Below are positions 17,088 through 25,580 of a DNA stretch of 64,000 bases, one piece after another (within the stretch, counting starts at the first letter, position 1; every line of letters starts with the position of its first letter). A program made the position numbers and the translations under genes. Source of the stretch: Flavobacterium sp. (lineage in GTDB: Bacteria > Bacteroidota > Bacteroidia > Flavobacteriales > Flavobacteriaceae). The notes beneath the pieces are model-generated. The model searched no databases. It had not been told where the DNA came from and was given only the letters and a program-made list of their open reading frames with translations. The stretch lies in the NCBI RefSeq assembly GCF_029945805.1, contig NZ_JAQSDH010000022.1, positions 186,001 through 250,000 on the forward strand, written 5' to 3'.

Positions 17088-18088
17088 TGAAAGACGTTAG
17101 TTTTTTAAATCCTGAATTCTTCTGGTTGTTTTTACTACTTCCGGCAGCTGTTGCATGGTTTATTTGGAAAAGAAAACAGCAAACTGCCACTTTAAAAATA
17201 AGTTCAGTTAAAGGTTTCAAAGCGCAAAAATCGCTGTTGGCCAAATTAAAACCGTTCTTATTTGTATTGCGTTTATTAGCGTTGAGTTCATTGATTATTG
17301 CGATGGCGCGACCAAGAAAAGTGGATATCAGCAGTCAAACAAAATCTACAAAAGGAATTGACATCGTAATGGCGATTGACGTTTCGGGAAGTATGCTAGC
17401 TAAAGATTTAAAGCCAAACCGTATGGAAGCTTTAAAAAAAGTAGCCGAAAATTTTGTTGAAGGAAGGCCAAATGACCGAATCGGAATCGTAGTTTATGCT
17501 TCTGAAGCGTATACGAAAACACCGGTTACAAGCGACAAAGCTGTTGTCCAACAAGCAATTAAAAGCATTGAATACAACAATGTGCTACAGGATGGAACTG
17601 GAATTGGAATGGGTTTAACAACAGCTGTAAACCGTTTGAAAGACAGCAAAGCCAAAAGCAAAGTGATTATTCTTTTGACGGATGGTGTTAACAATGCTGG
17701 ATTTATTGAACCCGAAACTGCTTCTCAAATCGCAAAAGAATACGGAATTAAGGTTTACACCATCGGAATTGGAACCAACGGGAATGCACTATTTCCATAT
17801 GCTTATGGCCCGAATGGCGGATTTTTATTCCGAATGATGCCCGTTGAAATTGATGTTAAATTGCTACAAACTATTGCCCGAAATACGGGTGGAAAATATT
17901 TCCGTGCAAGCAGCAACAGTAAATTAGAATCCATTTATTCCGAAATCAACAAACTAGAAACTACTGAAATTCAGGAATTAAAATTCTATGATTATGATGA
18001 AAAATACAGACCATTTGTTTGGATTGCGGGGATTTTAGTTTTGGTGGAATTTGGTTTGAGAAACACAATTTACAGAAGTTTTATATAA
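17087..18088 (+). CDS. batA: BatA, VWA-domain membrane protein
   Basis: A 333-residue protein with two N-terminal membrane helices (about 8-24 and 60-80), a VWA domain at about 90-290 and a C-terminal membrane helix (FVWIAGILVLVEFGL). The MIDAS metal site is intact: MAIDVSGSM, a Thr in KTPVTSDK, and LLTDGVNNAG. It belongs to the Bacteroides aerotolerance (Bat) set, linked to oxygen tolerance and envelope function in some Bacteroidetes. Confidence 0.95.
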   Translation: MKDVSFLNPEFFWLFLLLPAAVAWFIWKRKQQTATLKISSVKGFKAQKSLLAKLKPFLFVLRLLALSSLIIAMARPRKVDISSQTKSTKGIDIVMAIDVSGSMLAKDLKPNRMEALKKVAENFVEGRPNDRIGIVVYASEAYTKTPVTSDKAVVQQAIKSIEYNNVLQDGTGIGMGLTTAVNRLKDSKAKSKVIILLTDGVNNAGFIEPETASQIAKEYGIKVYTIGIGTNGNALFPYAYGPNGGFLFRMMPVEIDVKLLQTIARNTGGKYFRASSNSKLESIYSEINKLETTEIQELKFYDYDEKYRPFVWIAGILVLVEFGLRNTIYRSFI

Positions 18089-18151
18089 TTACGAAATACG
18101 AATAGGCACTATGCAGATGAAAATTCATAATTTAAAATTCATAATTCATAA

Positions 18152-19198
18152 TTGAACATGTACGAGTTAGAAGAAAAATGGTATTTGTATTTCTTGGCTG
18201 TCATTCCGCTGATGGCATTGCTTTTCTTGTATATTCAATTCTGGAAAAGAAAAAAACAACGCGAGTTTGGTGATCTGGAATTAATCAAAAAATTAAGCCC
18301 GGAAAAATCAACTTTCAAACCTGCGTTAAAATTGGTTGTAATTTTATTAGCGTTGACATGTCTGATTATTGGTTTGGTAAATCCAAAAATCGGAACAAAA
18401 TTAGAAACCGTAAAACGAGAAGGAATTGATATTATTTTTGCTGTCGATGTTTCAAAAAGTATGCTTGCCGAAGACGTTGCGCCAAGCCGATTGGAAAAAA
18501 GCAAGCAATTGGTTTCGCAAATCATCAATAATTTAGGCAACGACCGAATCGGAATCATTGCTTATTCTGGAAGCGCTTTCCCAGTTTTACCCATCACCAC
18601 AGATTATAGTGTTGGTAAAATGTTTTTGCAAAGTATGAATCCCGGAATGATTTCATCGCAAGGAACTTCGATTGATCAAGCAATAAATTTGGCAACCACT
18701 TTCATTGATAAAAAAGATAAAACCAACAAACTTCTAATCATTATTACAGATGGTGAAGATCATTCAGACAGCGCCAAACAAGCAGCAGAAGAAGCTAAAA
18801 AGTTAGGTTTAAAAATAATGACAATAGGTGTTGGAACGGAAAAAGGCGGAACGATTCCACTAAAAAGAAACAGAATTGTGGAGAGTTTTCAGCGCGATCA
18901 AAATGGAGAAGTGGTCATTACCAAACGAAATGCAGAAGTTTTAAAAGACATTGCTAAAAGTTCTGGCGGAGGCTATGTAGACGGAAATTCTACTAAAGAA
19001 GTTATAGATTATGTAAAAAATGCATTGGATAATATTCAAAAAACAGAATTCGAAAGTACCCAAATGACCGATTTTAAATCGCAGTTTCAATGGTTTTTAG
19101 GATTTGGCTTTTTCCTTTTGATTTTAGATGTTTTCCTTTTAGAGAAAAAGACAAAATGGGTGAAAAAGATGAATCTGTTTAATGAAAAAGATAATTAG
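18152..19198 (+). CDS. batB: BatB, VWA-domain membrane protein
   Basis: A 348-residue paralog of BatA with the same plan: helices at about 12-30 and 60-78, a VWA domain with IFAVDVSKSM (the MIDAS DxSxS), TTDYSVGK and IITDGEDHSD, and a C-terminal helix (WFLGFGFFLLILDVFLL). The gap from BatA is 63 bases and contains the small repeat TTCATAATTCATAATTG. BatA and BatB are expected to form a membrane complex. Confidence 0.95.
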   Translation: MNMYELEEKWYLYFLAVIPLMALLFLYIQFWKRKKQREFGDLELIKKLSPEKSTFKPALKLVVILLALTCLIIGLVNPKIGTKLETVKREGIDIIFAVDVSKSMLAEDVAPSRLEKSKQLVSQIINNLGNDRIGIIAYSGSAFPVLPITTDYSVGKMFLQSMNPGMISSQGTSIDQAINLATTFIDKKDKTNKLLIIITDGEDHSDSAKQAAEEAKKLGLKIMTIGVGTEKGGTIPLKRNRIVESFQRDQNGEVVITKRNAEVLKDIAKSSGGGYVDGNSTKEVIDYVKNALDNIQKTEFESTQMTDFKSQFQWFLGFGFFLLILDVFLLEKKTKWVKKMNLFNEKDN

Positions 19199-19213
19199 AT
19201 AATCGACAGATAG

Positions 19214-19993
19214 ATGAGAGACAGAAACAAATATTTGACCTTACTTTTTCTATTGTTATTTTCTTTTTTGGCGAAAGCACAAAACAAGGAAAAAGATAAA
19301 GATTTGCCCAAAGGAAACGATTCTTTTGCTGAGAAAAAATATGCCGAGGCTGAAGCAGATTACCGAGTTTCCGAATCAAAAAACCCTAAGAAATCTATTG
19401 GGTCTTACAACTTGGGAAATGCTATTTACAGACAAAATCAATCGGGAGAAGCTAAATATCATTATGCAAAAGCATTGAAAAACGCCAAAAATAGAACTGA
19501 AAAACATCAGGCATTTCATAATATTGGAAACACGTTTATGAAAGACAAAGATTATTCAAATGCTGTTGAAGCTTATAAAAATGCATTGCGAAATAATCCG
19601 TCTGACGAAGAAACACGTTACAATTATGCTTTGGCAAAAGAATACCTGAAAAACAATCCGCCTAAAAAAGACGGTGACAAGAACAAGGATAAAAACAAAG
19701 ACAAGAAGGACGATAAAAAAGATAAGAACCAGGATAAGGACAAAAAAGACGACAAAAAAGACGAACGAAAAGACAAAGACAAGGATAAAAAAGAAGGAGA
19801 CAAAAACAAGGACAAAGACCAAAAGGATAAGAATAATGATCAAGGAAAACCGCAACCTCAGCCTGGTGGAATTTCCAAACAACGTTTAGAAAATTTATTA
19901 GATGCTGTTAACAACGAAGAGAAAAAAGTTCAAGACAAAGTAAATAAACAAAAGGTGCCAACCAATCCGAAGAAAGCCGAGAAAGATTGGTAG
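19214..19993 (+). CDS. batC: BatC, exported TPR protein with long Lys/Asp tract
   Basis: A 259-residue protein with a signal peptide ending LAKAQN and about three TPR units at 35-145 (SYNLGNAIYRQNQSGEAKYHYAKAL, AFHNIGNTFMKDKDYSNAVEAYKNAL). From about 150 to 215 it becomes almost pure Lys/Asp (KDKNKDKKDDKKDKNQDKDK), then a PQPQPGG hinge and a short tail. TPRs suggest protein binding in the periplasm. The tract is unusual in length and is treated as a finding. Confidence 0.92.
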   Translation: MRDRNKYLTLLFLLLFSFLAKAQNKEKDKDLPKGNDSFAEKKYAEAEADYRVSESKNPKKSIGSYNLGNAIYRQNQSGEAKYHYAKALKNAKNRTEKHQAFHNIGNTFMKDKDYSNAVEAYKNALRNNPSDEETRYNYALAKEYLKNNPPKKDGDKNKDKNKDKKDDKKDKNQDKDKKDDKKDERKDKDKDKKEGDKNKDKDQKDKNNDQGKPQPQPGGISKQRLENLLDAVNNEEKKVQDKVNKQKVPTNPKKAEKDW

Positions 19994-20011
19994 TTTTAAT
20001 GTAATTTGAAG

Positions 20012-21775
20012 ATGAAAAAGATTTTAATTTTATTGTTTTTAATCACCAATTCGCTTTTTGCCCAAGTACAATTTGAGGCGAAAGTGAGCAAGACTTCTTT
20101 GGGTTTAAATGAACGTCTTCGCGTGGATTTTACAATGAATGCGGACGGTGATGATTTTGTGGCGCCCAATTTTGAAGCATGCGGTTTTAAAGTTGTAGGT
20201 GGCCCAAGTCAATCAGTAAGTCAGTCGTGGGTTAACGGAAGAAGTTCCTTTAACAAATCGTATATTTTTATTCTATTACCGACTCAAAAAGGCACTTTAA
20301 CATTAAAACAAGCCTCAATTGAAATTAATGGACAGATTTATAAAACATTGCCCGTCAAAATCAATGTGACCAATGCGGTTGAAATTCCAAAAGATCCGAA
20401 CGAAATGCCCGCAGTTAGCGCTGACGACAATTTATATTTGGTTGCCGATATTTCAAAAACGAACCCTTACCTCAACGAACCGATTACTGTGGTTTACAAA
20501 TTATATTTCAGTTATAATATCGGAATTACAAACTGGCGCGAGCTGAACAAACCAAAATACAACGATTTTTGGAGCCAGAATATCGACATCAAACAACTCA
20601 AAGCCGAAGATGGAACGTTCAAAGGAGAACGCTATCGTTATGTAGTTTTACGAAAAACGGTTTTATATCCACAAAAATCTGGAAAACTAGAAATTGAACC
20701 ACTTTCTTTAGATATTGATTGTCAAGTACCAACCAATAAAAGAAATTTTTGGGGACAAGCTTTACTAACCGAAGACAGCAAACGTGTTTCGGCAGGAAGC
20801 AAAATAATCAATGTAAGAGCTTTGCCAGAAAAAGGAAAACCAGAAGATTTTTCGGGAGCTGTGGGTCGTTTTGATTTTAAAGTTAAACCTTCGAAAACGA
20901 CTTTAAAAAATGGGGAATCTATGGATCTAGACATTAGCGTTGCCGGAACGGGAAATCTCAAATTATTCACTTTGCCTAAACCAGTTTTACCTTCTGCGTT
21001 AGAAATGTATGATCCGGTACACGATGAAAATGTGACAACACCACTAACCGGAATGACAGGAAGAATTTCGGATAAATACACTATAATTCCACAATACAAA
21101 GGAAATTATCAAATCAAACCTTTGAGTTTTACTTATTTTGATTTGGGCTCAGGCAGTTACAAAACCATTACTTCTGAACCAATAACGGTCAATGTTCTTG
21201 ACGGTCCAAGTAGCGCAAGTTCAGGAAAAACCAATCCAAATGATGTAACCAAAGCCAAGTTGGAAGTTGCTAAATCATTTGCTTACATCAAACAGAAAAC
21301 GTCTTTAATGTCGATGGAAAAAGAGGATTTCATAGGTTCAGGATTATTCTATTCGTTGGTATTTTTACCGTTCTTAGCGATTCCGTTTTTTGTAGTTGGT
21401 AAGAAACGTAAAGAAGCCTCAGACAATGATGTTGTTGGAAACAGAATCAAAAAATCTAATGCTTTGGCGAAGAAATATCTTGGTGAAGCAAAGAAACATT
21501 TGGGTAACAAAGAACCTTTTTATATCGCATTAGAAAAGGCCATGCACAATTTCCTAAAAGCGAAATTACACATCGAAACTTCGGAAATGAGCAAAGAAAA
21601 AATTAGTGAAATTCTACTTTCGCGTAAAGCAAATCCTGAAACGGTTTCCAATTTTATCCAATTGACCGAAAACTGTGAATTGGCACGTTATGCTTTTTCT
21701 TCTGAATCGGCAATTCAAAACGATTACGATAAAGCGGTTGTTATTATTTCTGAATTGGAAAAGCAATTAAAATAA
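20012..21775 (+). CDS. batD: BatD, BatD-family membrane protein
   Basis: A protein of about 587 residues. The ORF track starts two codons upstream at TTG; ATG at 20012 (MKKILILLFLI) gives a normal signal peptide and is preferred. The periplasmic part has repeated immunoglobulin-like BatD domains (FEAKVSKTSLGLNERLRVDF, FDFKVKPSKTTLKNGESMDL). A membrane helix lies near 450 (FYSLVFLPFLAIPFFVVG), and the cytosolic tail is helical. The stop overlaps the BatE start by one base. Confidence 0.94.
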   Translation: MKKILILLFLITNSLFAQVQFEAKVSKTSLGLNERLRVDFTMNADGDDFVAPNFEACGFKVVGGPSQSVSQSWVNGRSSFNKSYIFILLPTQKGTLTLKQASIEINGQIYKTLPVKINVTNAVEIPKDPNEMPAVSADDNLYLVADISKTNPYLNEPITVVYKLYFSYNIGITNWRELNKPKYNDFWSQNIDIKQLKAEDGTFKGERYRYVVLRKTVLYPQKSGKLEIEPLSLDIDCQVPTNKRNFWGQALLTEDSKRVSAGSKIINVRALPEKGKPEDFSGAVGRFDFKVKPSKTTLKNGESMDLDISVAGTGNLKLFTLPKPVLPSALEMYDPVHDENVTTPLTGMTGRISDKYTIIPQYKGNYQIKPLSFTYFDLGSGSYKTITSEPITVNVLDGPSSASSGKTNPNDVTKAKLEVAKSFAYIKQKTSLMSMEKEDFIGSGLFYSLVFLPFLAIPFFVVGKKRKEASDNDVVGNRIKKSNALAKKYLGEAKKHLGNKEPFYIALEKAMHNFLKAKLHIETSEMSKEKISEILLSRKANPETVSNFIQLTENCELARYAFSSESAIQNDYDKAVVIISELEKQLK

Positions 21776-22521
21776 TGAAAAAGATACTAATCCTACTTCT
21801 TATTATTTCTCAAATTTCTTGGGCACAAACAGCTTTTGAAAAAGGCAATCAATTCTATGCAAAAGAGAATTATGACGCTGCTATTTCTAGTTATGAAAGT
21901 GTTGTGAATTCTGGAAAACAATCGGCTGAATTGTATTTCAACTTAGGAAATTCCTATTATAAGTTGCATAAAGTAGCGCCTGCGATTTATAATTATGAAA
22001 AAGCATTATTGTTAAGTCCGAATGATGCTGAGATAAAAACGAACTTAGATTTCGCCAAAAAAATGGCCGTTGACGACATCAAAGTCATTCCGAAAGTGGG
22101 CTTTAATAAACTACTCGCCGATTTTACTTCTAAATACCATTATGACACTTGGGCTTGGATTGCCGTTAGTTTTGCATTTGTATTTTTATTGTTTTTTGTC
22201 GGATATTATTTTTCGGAGAAAACGTTTTTGAAACGCATTTTCTTTATCGGAATGTTCCTTTGGTTAGTTGGAATTTTACTTAGTACCGCTTCTGGATTCT
22301 TTGAAAAAAATCGAAATGATAACGAAAGACCAGCCATTGTTTTTGCTGAAGATGCCCCTTTAAAAAGCGAACCAAAATTGAGCGGACAAGAAACAACCGT
22401 GCTGCATGAAGGAACAAAAGTGTTCATCTTAGAAAGCATCGCGAACTGGAAAAAAGTAGAACTAACCGACGAAACTACCGGATGGATTGAAGAAAGCGCG
22501 ATTAAAGAAATTAAGAATTAG
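21775..22521 (+). CDS. batE: BatE, TPR and SH3-like membrane protein
   Basis: A 248-residue protein closing the Bat operon. After the signal peptide (LLIISQISWAQ) come two TPR units (AFEKGNQFYAKENYDAAISSYE, AELYFNLGNSYYKLHKVAPAI), two membrane helices at about 120-180 (TWAWIAVSFAFVFLLFFVGYYF) and a C-terminal bacterial SH3-like domain (LKSEPKLSGQETTVLHEGTKV, then GWIEESAIKEI). This order is the usual BatE plan. Confidence 0.94.
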   Translation: MKKILILLLIISQISWAQTAFEKGNQFYAKENYDAAISSYESVVNSGKQSAELYFNLGNSYYKLHKVAPAIYNYEKALLLSPNDAEIKTNLDFAKKMAVDDIKVIPKVGFNKLLADFTSKYHYDTWAWIAVSFAFVFLLFFVGYYFSEKTFLKRIFFIGMFLWLVGILLSTASGFFEKNRNDNERPAIVFAEDAPLKSEPKLSGQETTVLHEGTKVFILESIANWKKVELTDETTGWIEESAIKEIKN

Positions 22522-22660
22522 CATTTAGCTGCCTGCTTTTAGCTTTTAGCTAACTATCTTTGCAAACTAATTTAGAAATAAGAAATCTGAATTTAAAAAT
22601 AAAGTTCTCGACACTAAACTCATTTTTAAACTTCTAACTTCTAACGTCTAACTTCTAACT
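22520..22660. repeat. short repeats TAGCTTTTAGC and TTCTAAC
   Basis: Between batE and the next gene are two runs of short repeats: GCTTTTAGCTTTTAGC at about 22535-22550, and four or more copies of CTTCTAAC/GTCTAAC at 22631-22659. Same style as at 23024-23090. Confidence 0.65.
22555..22562 (+). promoter_or_regulatory. -7 element TATCTTTG
   Basis: TATCTTTG followed by C is a full match to TAnnTTTG in the gap after the Bat operon. It would start a transcript about 100 bases before the gene at 22667. Confidence 0.5.
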
Positions 22661-22666
22661 TTCACT

Positions 22667-23023
22667 ATGTCAAGAGACGAACAATTAAAAAACCGCTGGA
22701 ACAACGTTGTAGAAATCCTTTCCAATCAGTTTGCTGAAGGAGATGTATTGGATTTAGACGCAATCATATATTTAATCGGTGTACAAGAATTAGGCAAAGT
22801 ACACGAAACCTTCAAAAAAGACGAAAAACTAAACCTCATGCACATCGCCATTTGTCGCTTGTTGGTGCCGTATGGTTATTACGAATTTGATTTCGTAGAC
22901 AAAGACGGTTGGCCACATTACAGCGTCAAAGAAGAATTGCCTGCCTTAAAAGCTGGTGAACAATCGGTTTTGATGAAAGAAGCAATTGTCAATTATTTTT
23001 TAGAGAACGAAGTGATTAAATAG
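22667..23023 (+). CDS. conserved hypothetical protein next to pheS
   Basis: A 118-residue cytosolic, acidic, mostly helical protein (SRDEQLKNRWNNVVEILSNQF, then LDLDAIIYLIGVQELGKVH). No signal peptide, membrane helix or catalytic motif. It has the look of a small family restricted to Flavobacteriia. It probably has its own promoter and lies 99 bases before pheS, separated by short repeats and the pheS promoter. Function unknown. Confidence 0.8.
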   Translation: MSRDEQLKNRWNNVVEILSNQFAEGDVLDLDAIIYLIGVQELGKVHETFKKDEKLNLMHIAICRLLVPYGYYEFDFVDKDGWPHYSVKEELPALKAGEQSVLMKEAIVNYFLENEVIK

Positions 23024-23090
23024 TGCTCAGTATTCAGAAGGCAGTATTCGGTATAAAAACTTCTGACTTCTAGCTTCTAGCTTCTAACTT
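23024..23090. repeat. short repeats CAGTATTC and CTTCTAGCTTCTAGC
   Basis: Direct repeats CAGTATTCAGAAGGCAGTATTC followed by TTCTGACTTCTAGCTTCTAGCTTCTAAC before pheS. Non-coding. Confidence 0.65.
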
Positions 23091-23095
23091 TTCCC

Positions 23096-23103
23096 TAAAT
23101 TTG
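23096..23103 (+). promoter_or_regulatory. -7 element of pheS
   Basis: TAAATTTG followed by C, a perfect TAnnTTTG match, lies 19 bases before the pheS ATG, implying a very short leader. Confidence 0.6.
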
Positions 23104-23122
23104 CACCTTTACAAAATGACCG

Positions 23123-24142
23123 ATGATAGACAAGATTAAAGAATATATTGGCGAAGCAACCGCTTTTAATACGGAGGATGCTGCAACTTTAGAGCAATTC
23201 CGAATTAAATTCTTAGGAAGCAAAGGCTTGCTGAAAGACTTATTTGCCGAATTCAAAAATGTTCCAAACGAACAAAAAAAAGAATTTGGACAAGTAATTA
23301 ATACGCTTAAAACTACTTGCGAAGACAAGGTAAAAGGAATCCAAGAAGCTTTAGAAAGTAAAGTGGAAAATATCGGAATCTATGGCGATTTATCGCGCCC
23401 TTCTGAACCGACAATTATCGGTTCTCGTCACCCTATTTCATTGGTAAAAAACCAAATTATCGATATTTTTTCAACCATTGGATTCAATGTTTCTGACGGT
23501 CCTGAAATAGAAGACGATTGGCATAATTTTTCTGCGCTAAACTTACCAGAATACCATCCGGCAAGAGACATGCAAGATACTTTTTTCATCCAAACCAACC
23601 CCGATGTTTTATTGCGTACGCATACTTCATCCGTTCAGGTGCGTTATATGGAAAATAGCAAACCACCAATCCGTACAATTTCACCAGGAAGAGTTTTCAG
23701 AAATGAAGCGGTGTCTTCACGTTCGCACTGTATTTTTCACCAAGTGGAAGGATTGTACATTGACAAAGAGGTTTCGTTTGCCGACTTGAAGCAAACGCTT
23801 TTATATTTCACCAAAGAAATGTTCGGAAAGTCAAAAATCCGTTTGAGACCAAGTTATTTTCCGTTTACGGAACCAAGTGCTGAAGTCGATATTTATTGGG
23901 GTTTAAAAACCGAAACCGATTACCGCATCACCAAAGGAACTGGTTGGTTGGAAATCATGGGTTGCGGAATGGTCGATCCAAATGTTTTGAAAAATTGTGG
24001 CATCAATCCTGACGAATACAACGGTTTCGCATTCGGAATGGGAATTGAACGTATCGCGATGTTACTGTATCAAATTGGCGATATCCGAATGTTCTACGAA
24101 AACGACGTGCGTTTTTTAGAGCAGTTTAAGTCAAGTATATAA
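23123..24142 (+). CDS. pheS: phenylalanine-tRNA ligase alpha subunit
   Basis: Class II aminoacyl-tRNA synthetase subunit (339 residues) that charges tRNA-Phe with the beta subunit PheT. The N-terminal coiled coil (FRIKFLGSKGLLKDLFAEF) binds tRNA. Class II motif 2 reads PGRVFRNEAVSSRSHCIFHQVEGLYID and motif 3 GFAFGMGIERIAMLLY. The active-site FTEPSAEVDIYWG and GCGMVDPNVL are present. pheT is not in the window, so the two subunits are unlinked here, as is common in this phylum. Confidence 0.98.
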   Translation: MIDKIKEYIGEATAFNTEDAATLEQFRIKFLGSKGLLKDLFAEFKNVPNEQKKEFGQVINTLKTTCEDKVKGIQEALESKVENIGIYGDLSRPSEPTIIGSRHPISLVKNQIIDIFSTIGFNVSDGPEIEDDWHNFSALNLPEYHPARDMQDTFFIQTNPDVLLRTHTSSVQVRYMENSKPPIRTISPGRVFRNEAVSSRSHCIFHQVEGLYIDKEVSFADLKQTLLYFTKEMFGKSKIRLRPSYFPFTEPSAEVDIYWGLKTETDYRITKGTGWLEIMGCGMVDPNVLKNCGINPDEYNGFAFGMGIERIAMLLYQIGDIRMFYENDVRFLEQFKSSI

Positions 24143-24147
24143 AATTT

Positions 24148-24236
24148 AGGAGCGGAAAGGCTTGCAAACTTTTACAAACCTTGTTCCCGCTTTCCATTAC
24201 AATCTCTGCGAGGATTTCCATTGCAATCGGGGCTAA
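24148..24236 (+). repeat. LFPA-type interspersed intergenic repeat, copy 2
   Basis: Begins GGAGCGGAAAGGCTTGC, six bases after the pheS stop, and ends TTGCAATCGGGGCTA. It shares TTCCCGCTTT, CAATC, AGGATTTCC and TTGCAATC with the copy at 4411. In one frame it reads LFPAFHYNLCEDFHCNRG without a stop. Confidence 0.72.
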
Positions 24237-24294
24237 ATGGCATCTTTAGTTAATCTAAGCAGTCTAAAAATCTAATTCTTCTAAGTAGTCTATC

Positions 24295-24702
24295 ATGAAA
24301 AGCGACATCCAAATTCCCGAAGTTGAAAACGTTTTCCTCGCTGCCGTTCAGGAATGGAGCGATGACTTTATGGAAAAGGTTTGGTATGTGTATCTAATCA
24401 ACGATTCTGACTTTGATTTAGACTCGGTAATGGTCGTTTCTAAAGCTTTTGGTACTCTAGATGGTGAAATGAAAAAAACGTCATTATTGCGTCACGCTTT
24501 TATCCATGTTCCTGCAGTATCCGTAGTAAAAATAGAAATGGTCGAACAAAATGTGCTTCGCCTCAACAATGAGTTTATGGTAACCTATTTCATCGACAAC
24601 ATACTTTATGACAAAAAATTCATCTTCAAAGCTCAAAGTATAACCCCGGATTATGTTGAAGAAGTGCCTATTCTTTTTATAGATGGCGTTATTGTACGAT
24701 AG
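24295..24702 (+). CDS. conserved hypothetical protein
   Basis: A 135-residue cytosolic protein, beta-rich with little charge pattern (VWYVYLINDSDFDLDSVMVVSKAFGTLDGEMKKT, NEFMVTYFIDNILYDKKF). No catalytic motif recognised. The upstream gap carries repeated CTAAGCAGTCTA / CTAAGTAGTCTA. It ends convergently with the YitT gene, 11 bases apart. It is likely a lineage-restricted family; function unknown. Confidence 0.78.
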   Translation: MKSDIQIPEVENVFLAAVQEWSDDFMEKVWYVYLINDSDFDLDSVMVVSKAFGTLDGEMKKTSLLRHAFIHVPAVSVVKIEMVEQNVLRLNNEFMVTYFIDNILYDKKFIFKAQSITPDYVEEVPILFIDGVIVR

Positions 24703-24713
24703 AAAACTCTTTA

Positions 24714-25580
24714 TTAATGTGCTTTAATACGCTTTAATACACCGCCTGCAGCCTCTTTTATAGTGTAAGTAAAGATAAAAGCTTTTTCATCAATATTCAT
24801 TACGATATTTTTCAAACGCCTTACCTCAAGTCTTGTGATAATTGTAAATATAATATCACAGTCGTGACTTTCCTCAAATTTGTCTTTTAAAAATCCGCGT
24901 TCGCCTTTATATATTGTAATACCGCGTCCAAGTTCCAGCACCAGTTTTTCTTTAATTAATTCGCTTTGACCAGAAATTATTGTAATTCCAGTATATTCCT
25001 CCAGCCCTTCGACAATATAATCGATCGTTTTAGTAACCGTGTAATAGGTAAGGCAAGCATAAAGTGATGTTTCAAATCCAAGATAAAAGGCGGCTATTAA
25101 AAATAAAATCACATTTATTCCAAGAATAATTTCACTCATGGTAAATCCGGTCCGTTTTAAGGTGTAAAGCGCTAAGACTTCGATTCCGTCTAAGGCGCAT
25201 CCGCCGCGCATTCCTAGGCCAATTCCTAATCCAAGAAAAAAACCTCCAAAAGTTGAAGTAAGCAATTTATCGTAATGAAACTCAGGATAGGGAAAAAAAC
25301 TAAGACACAACGCAAAGATGACCGAACCTACTAGTGATTTAATTGCAAAACCCTTACCTATCTGTCTGGCGCCCAGAATAATAAAGGGAAGATTGGATAG
25401 TATAATCAACAGCGCGATATTCCAACCGTAAATCTCATGGAGAAGCAACGATATTCCAGTAACCCCACCGTCAAGAAAATGTTCTGGAACTAAAAAACTC
25501 ATTAAAGCAAAACCACTTATAATAGCCCCAACGGAAATGTATAAATAATCAAATACTAGTAACTTTTTGGCTTCACTCAT
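24714..25580 (-). CDS. YitT family membrane protein (DUF161/DUF2179)
   Basis: An inner-membrane protein of about 288 residues with five or six membrane helices in the first 200 residues (FDYLYISVGAIISGFALMSFLVP, GGFFLGLGIGLGMRGGCALDGIEVL) and a C-terminal DUF2179 domain with a ferredoxin-like fold (GITIYKGERGFLKDKFEESHDCDIIFTIITRLEVRRL). The family is common but its transported or sensed ligand is unknown. The track starts at a TTG three codons earlier; ATG at 25580 overlaps the HD gene stop as ATGAGTGA, so it is translationally coupled and third in the cyclase operon. Confidence 0.93.
   Translation of the reverse strand: MSEAKKLLVFDYLYISVGAIISGFALMSFLVPEHFLDGGVTGISLLLHEIYGWNIALLIILSNLPFIILGARQIGKGFAIKSLVGSVIFALCLSFFPYPEFHYDKLLTSTFGGFFLGLGIGLGMRGGCALDGIEVLALYTLKRTGFTMSEIILGINVILFLIAAFYLGFETSLYACLTYYTVTKTIDYIVEGLEEYTGITIISGQSELIKEKLVLELGRGITIYKGERGFLKDKFEESHDCDIIFTIITRLEVRRLKNIVMNIDEKAFIFTYTIKEAAGGVLKRIKAH

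Noticed and set aside
19556-19882. Minus-strand ORFs rich in Leu/Val/Phe, looking like membrane proteins
   Set aside because: They are antisense to the Lys/Asp tract of BatC; reversed AAA/GAC codons read as Phe, Leu, Val and Ser.
19674-19889. Plus-strand 71-residue Thr/Arg/Lys-rich ORF
   Set aside because: Out-of-frame reading of the BatC Lys/Asp tract.
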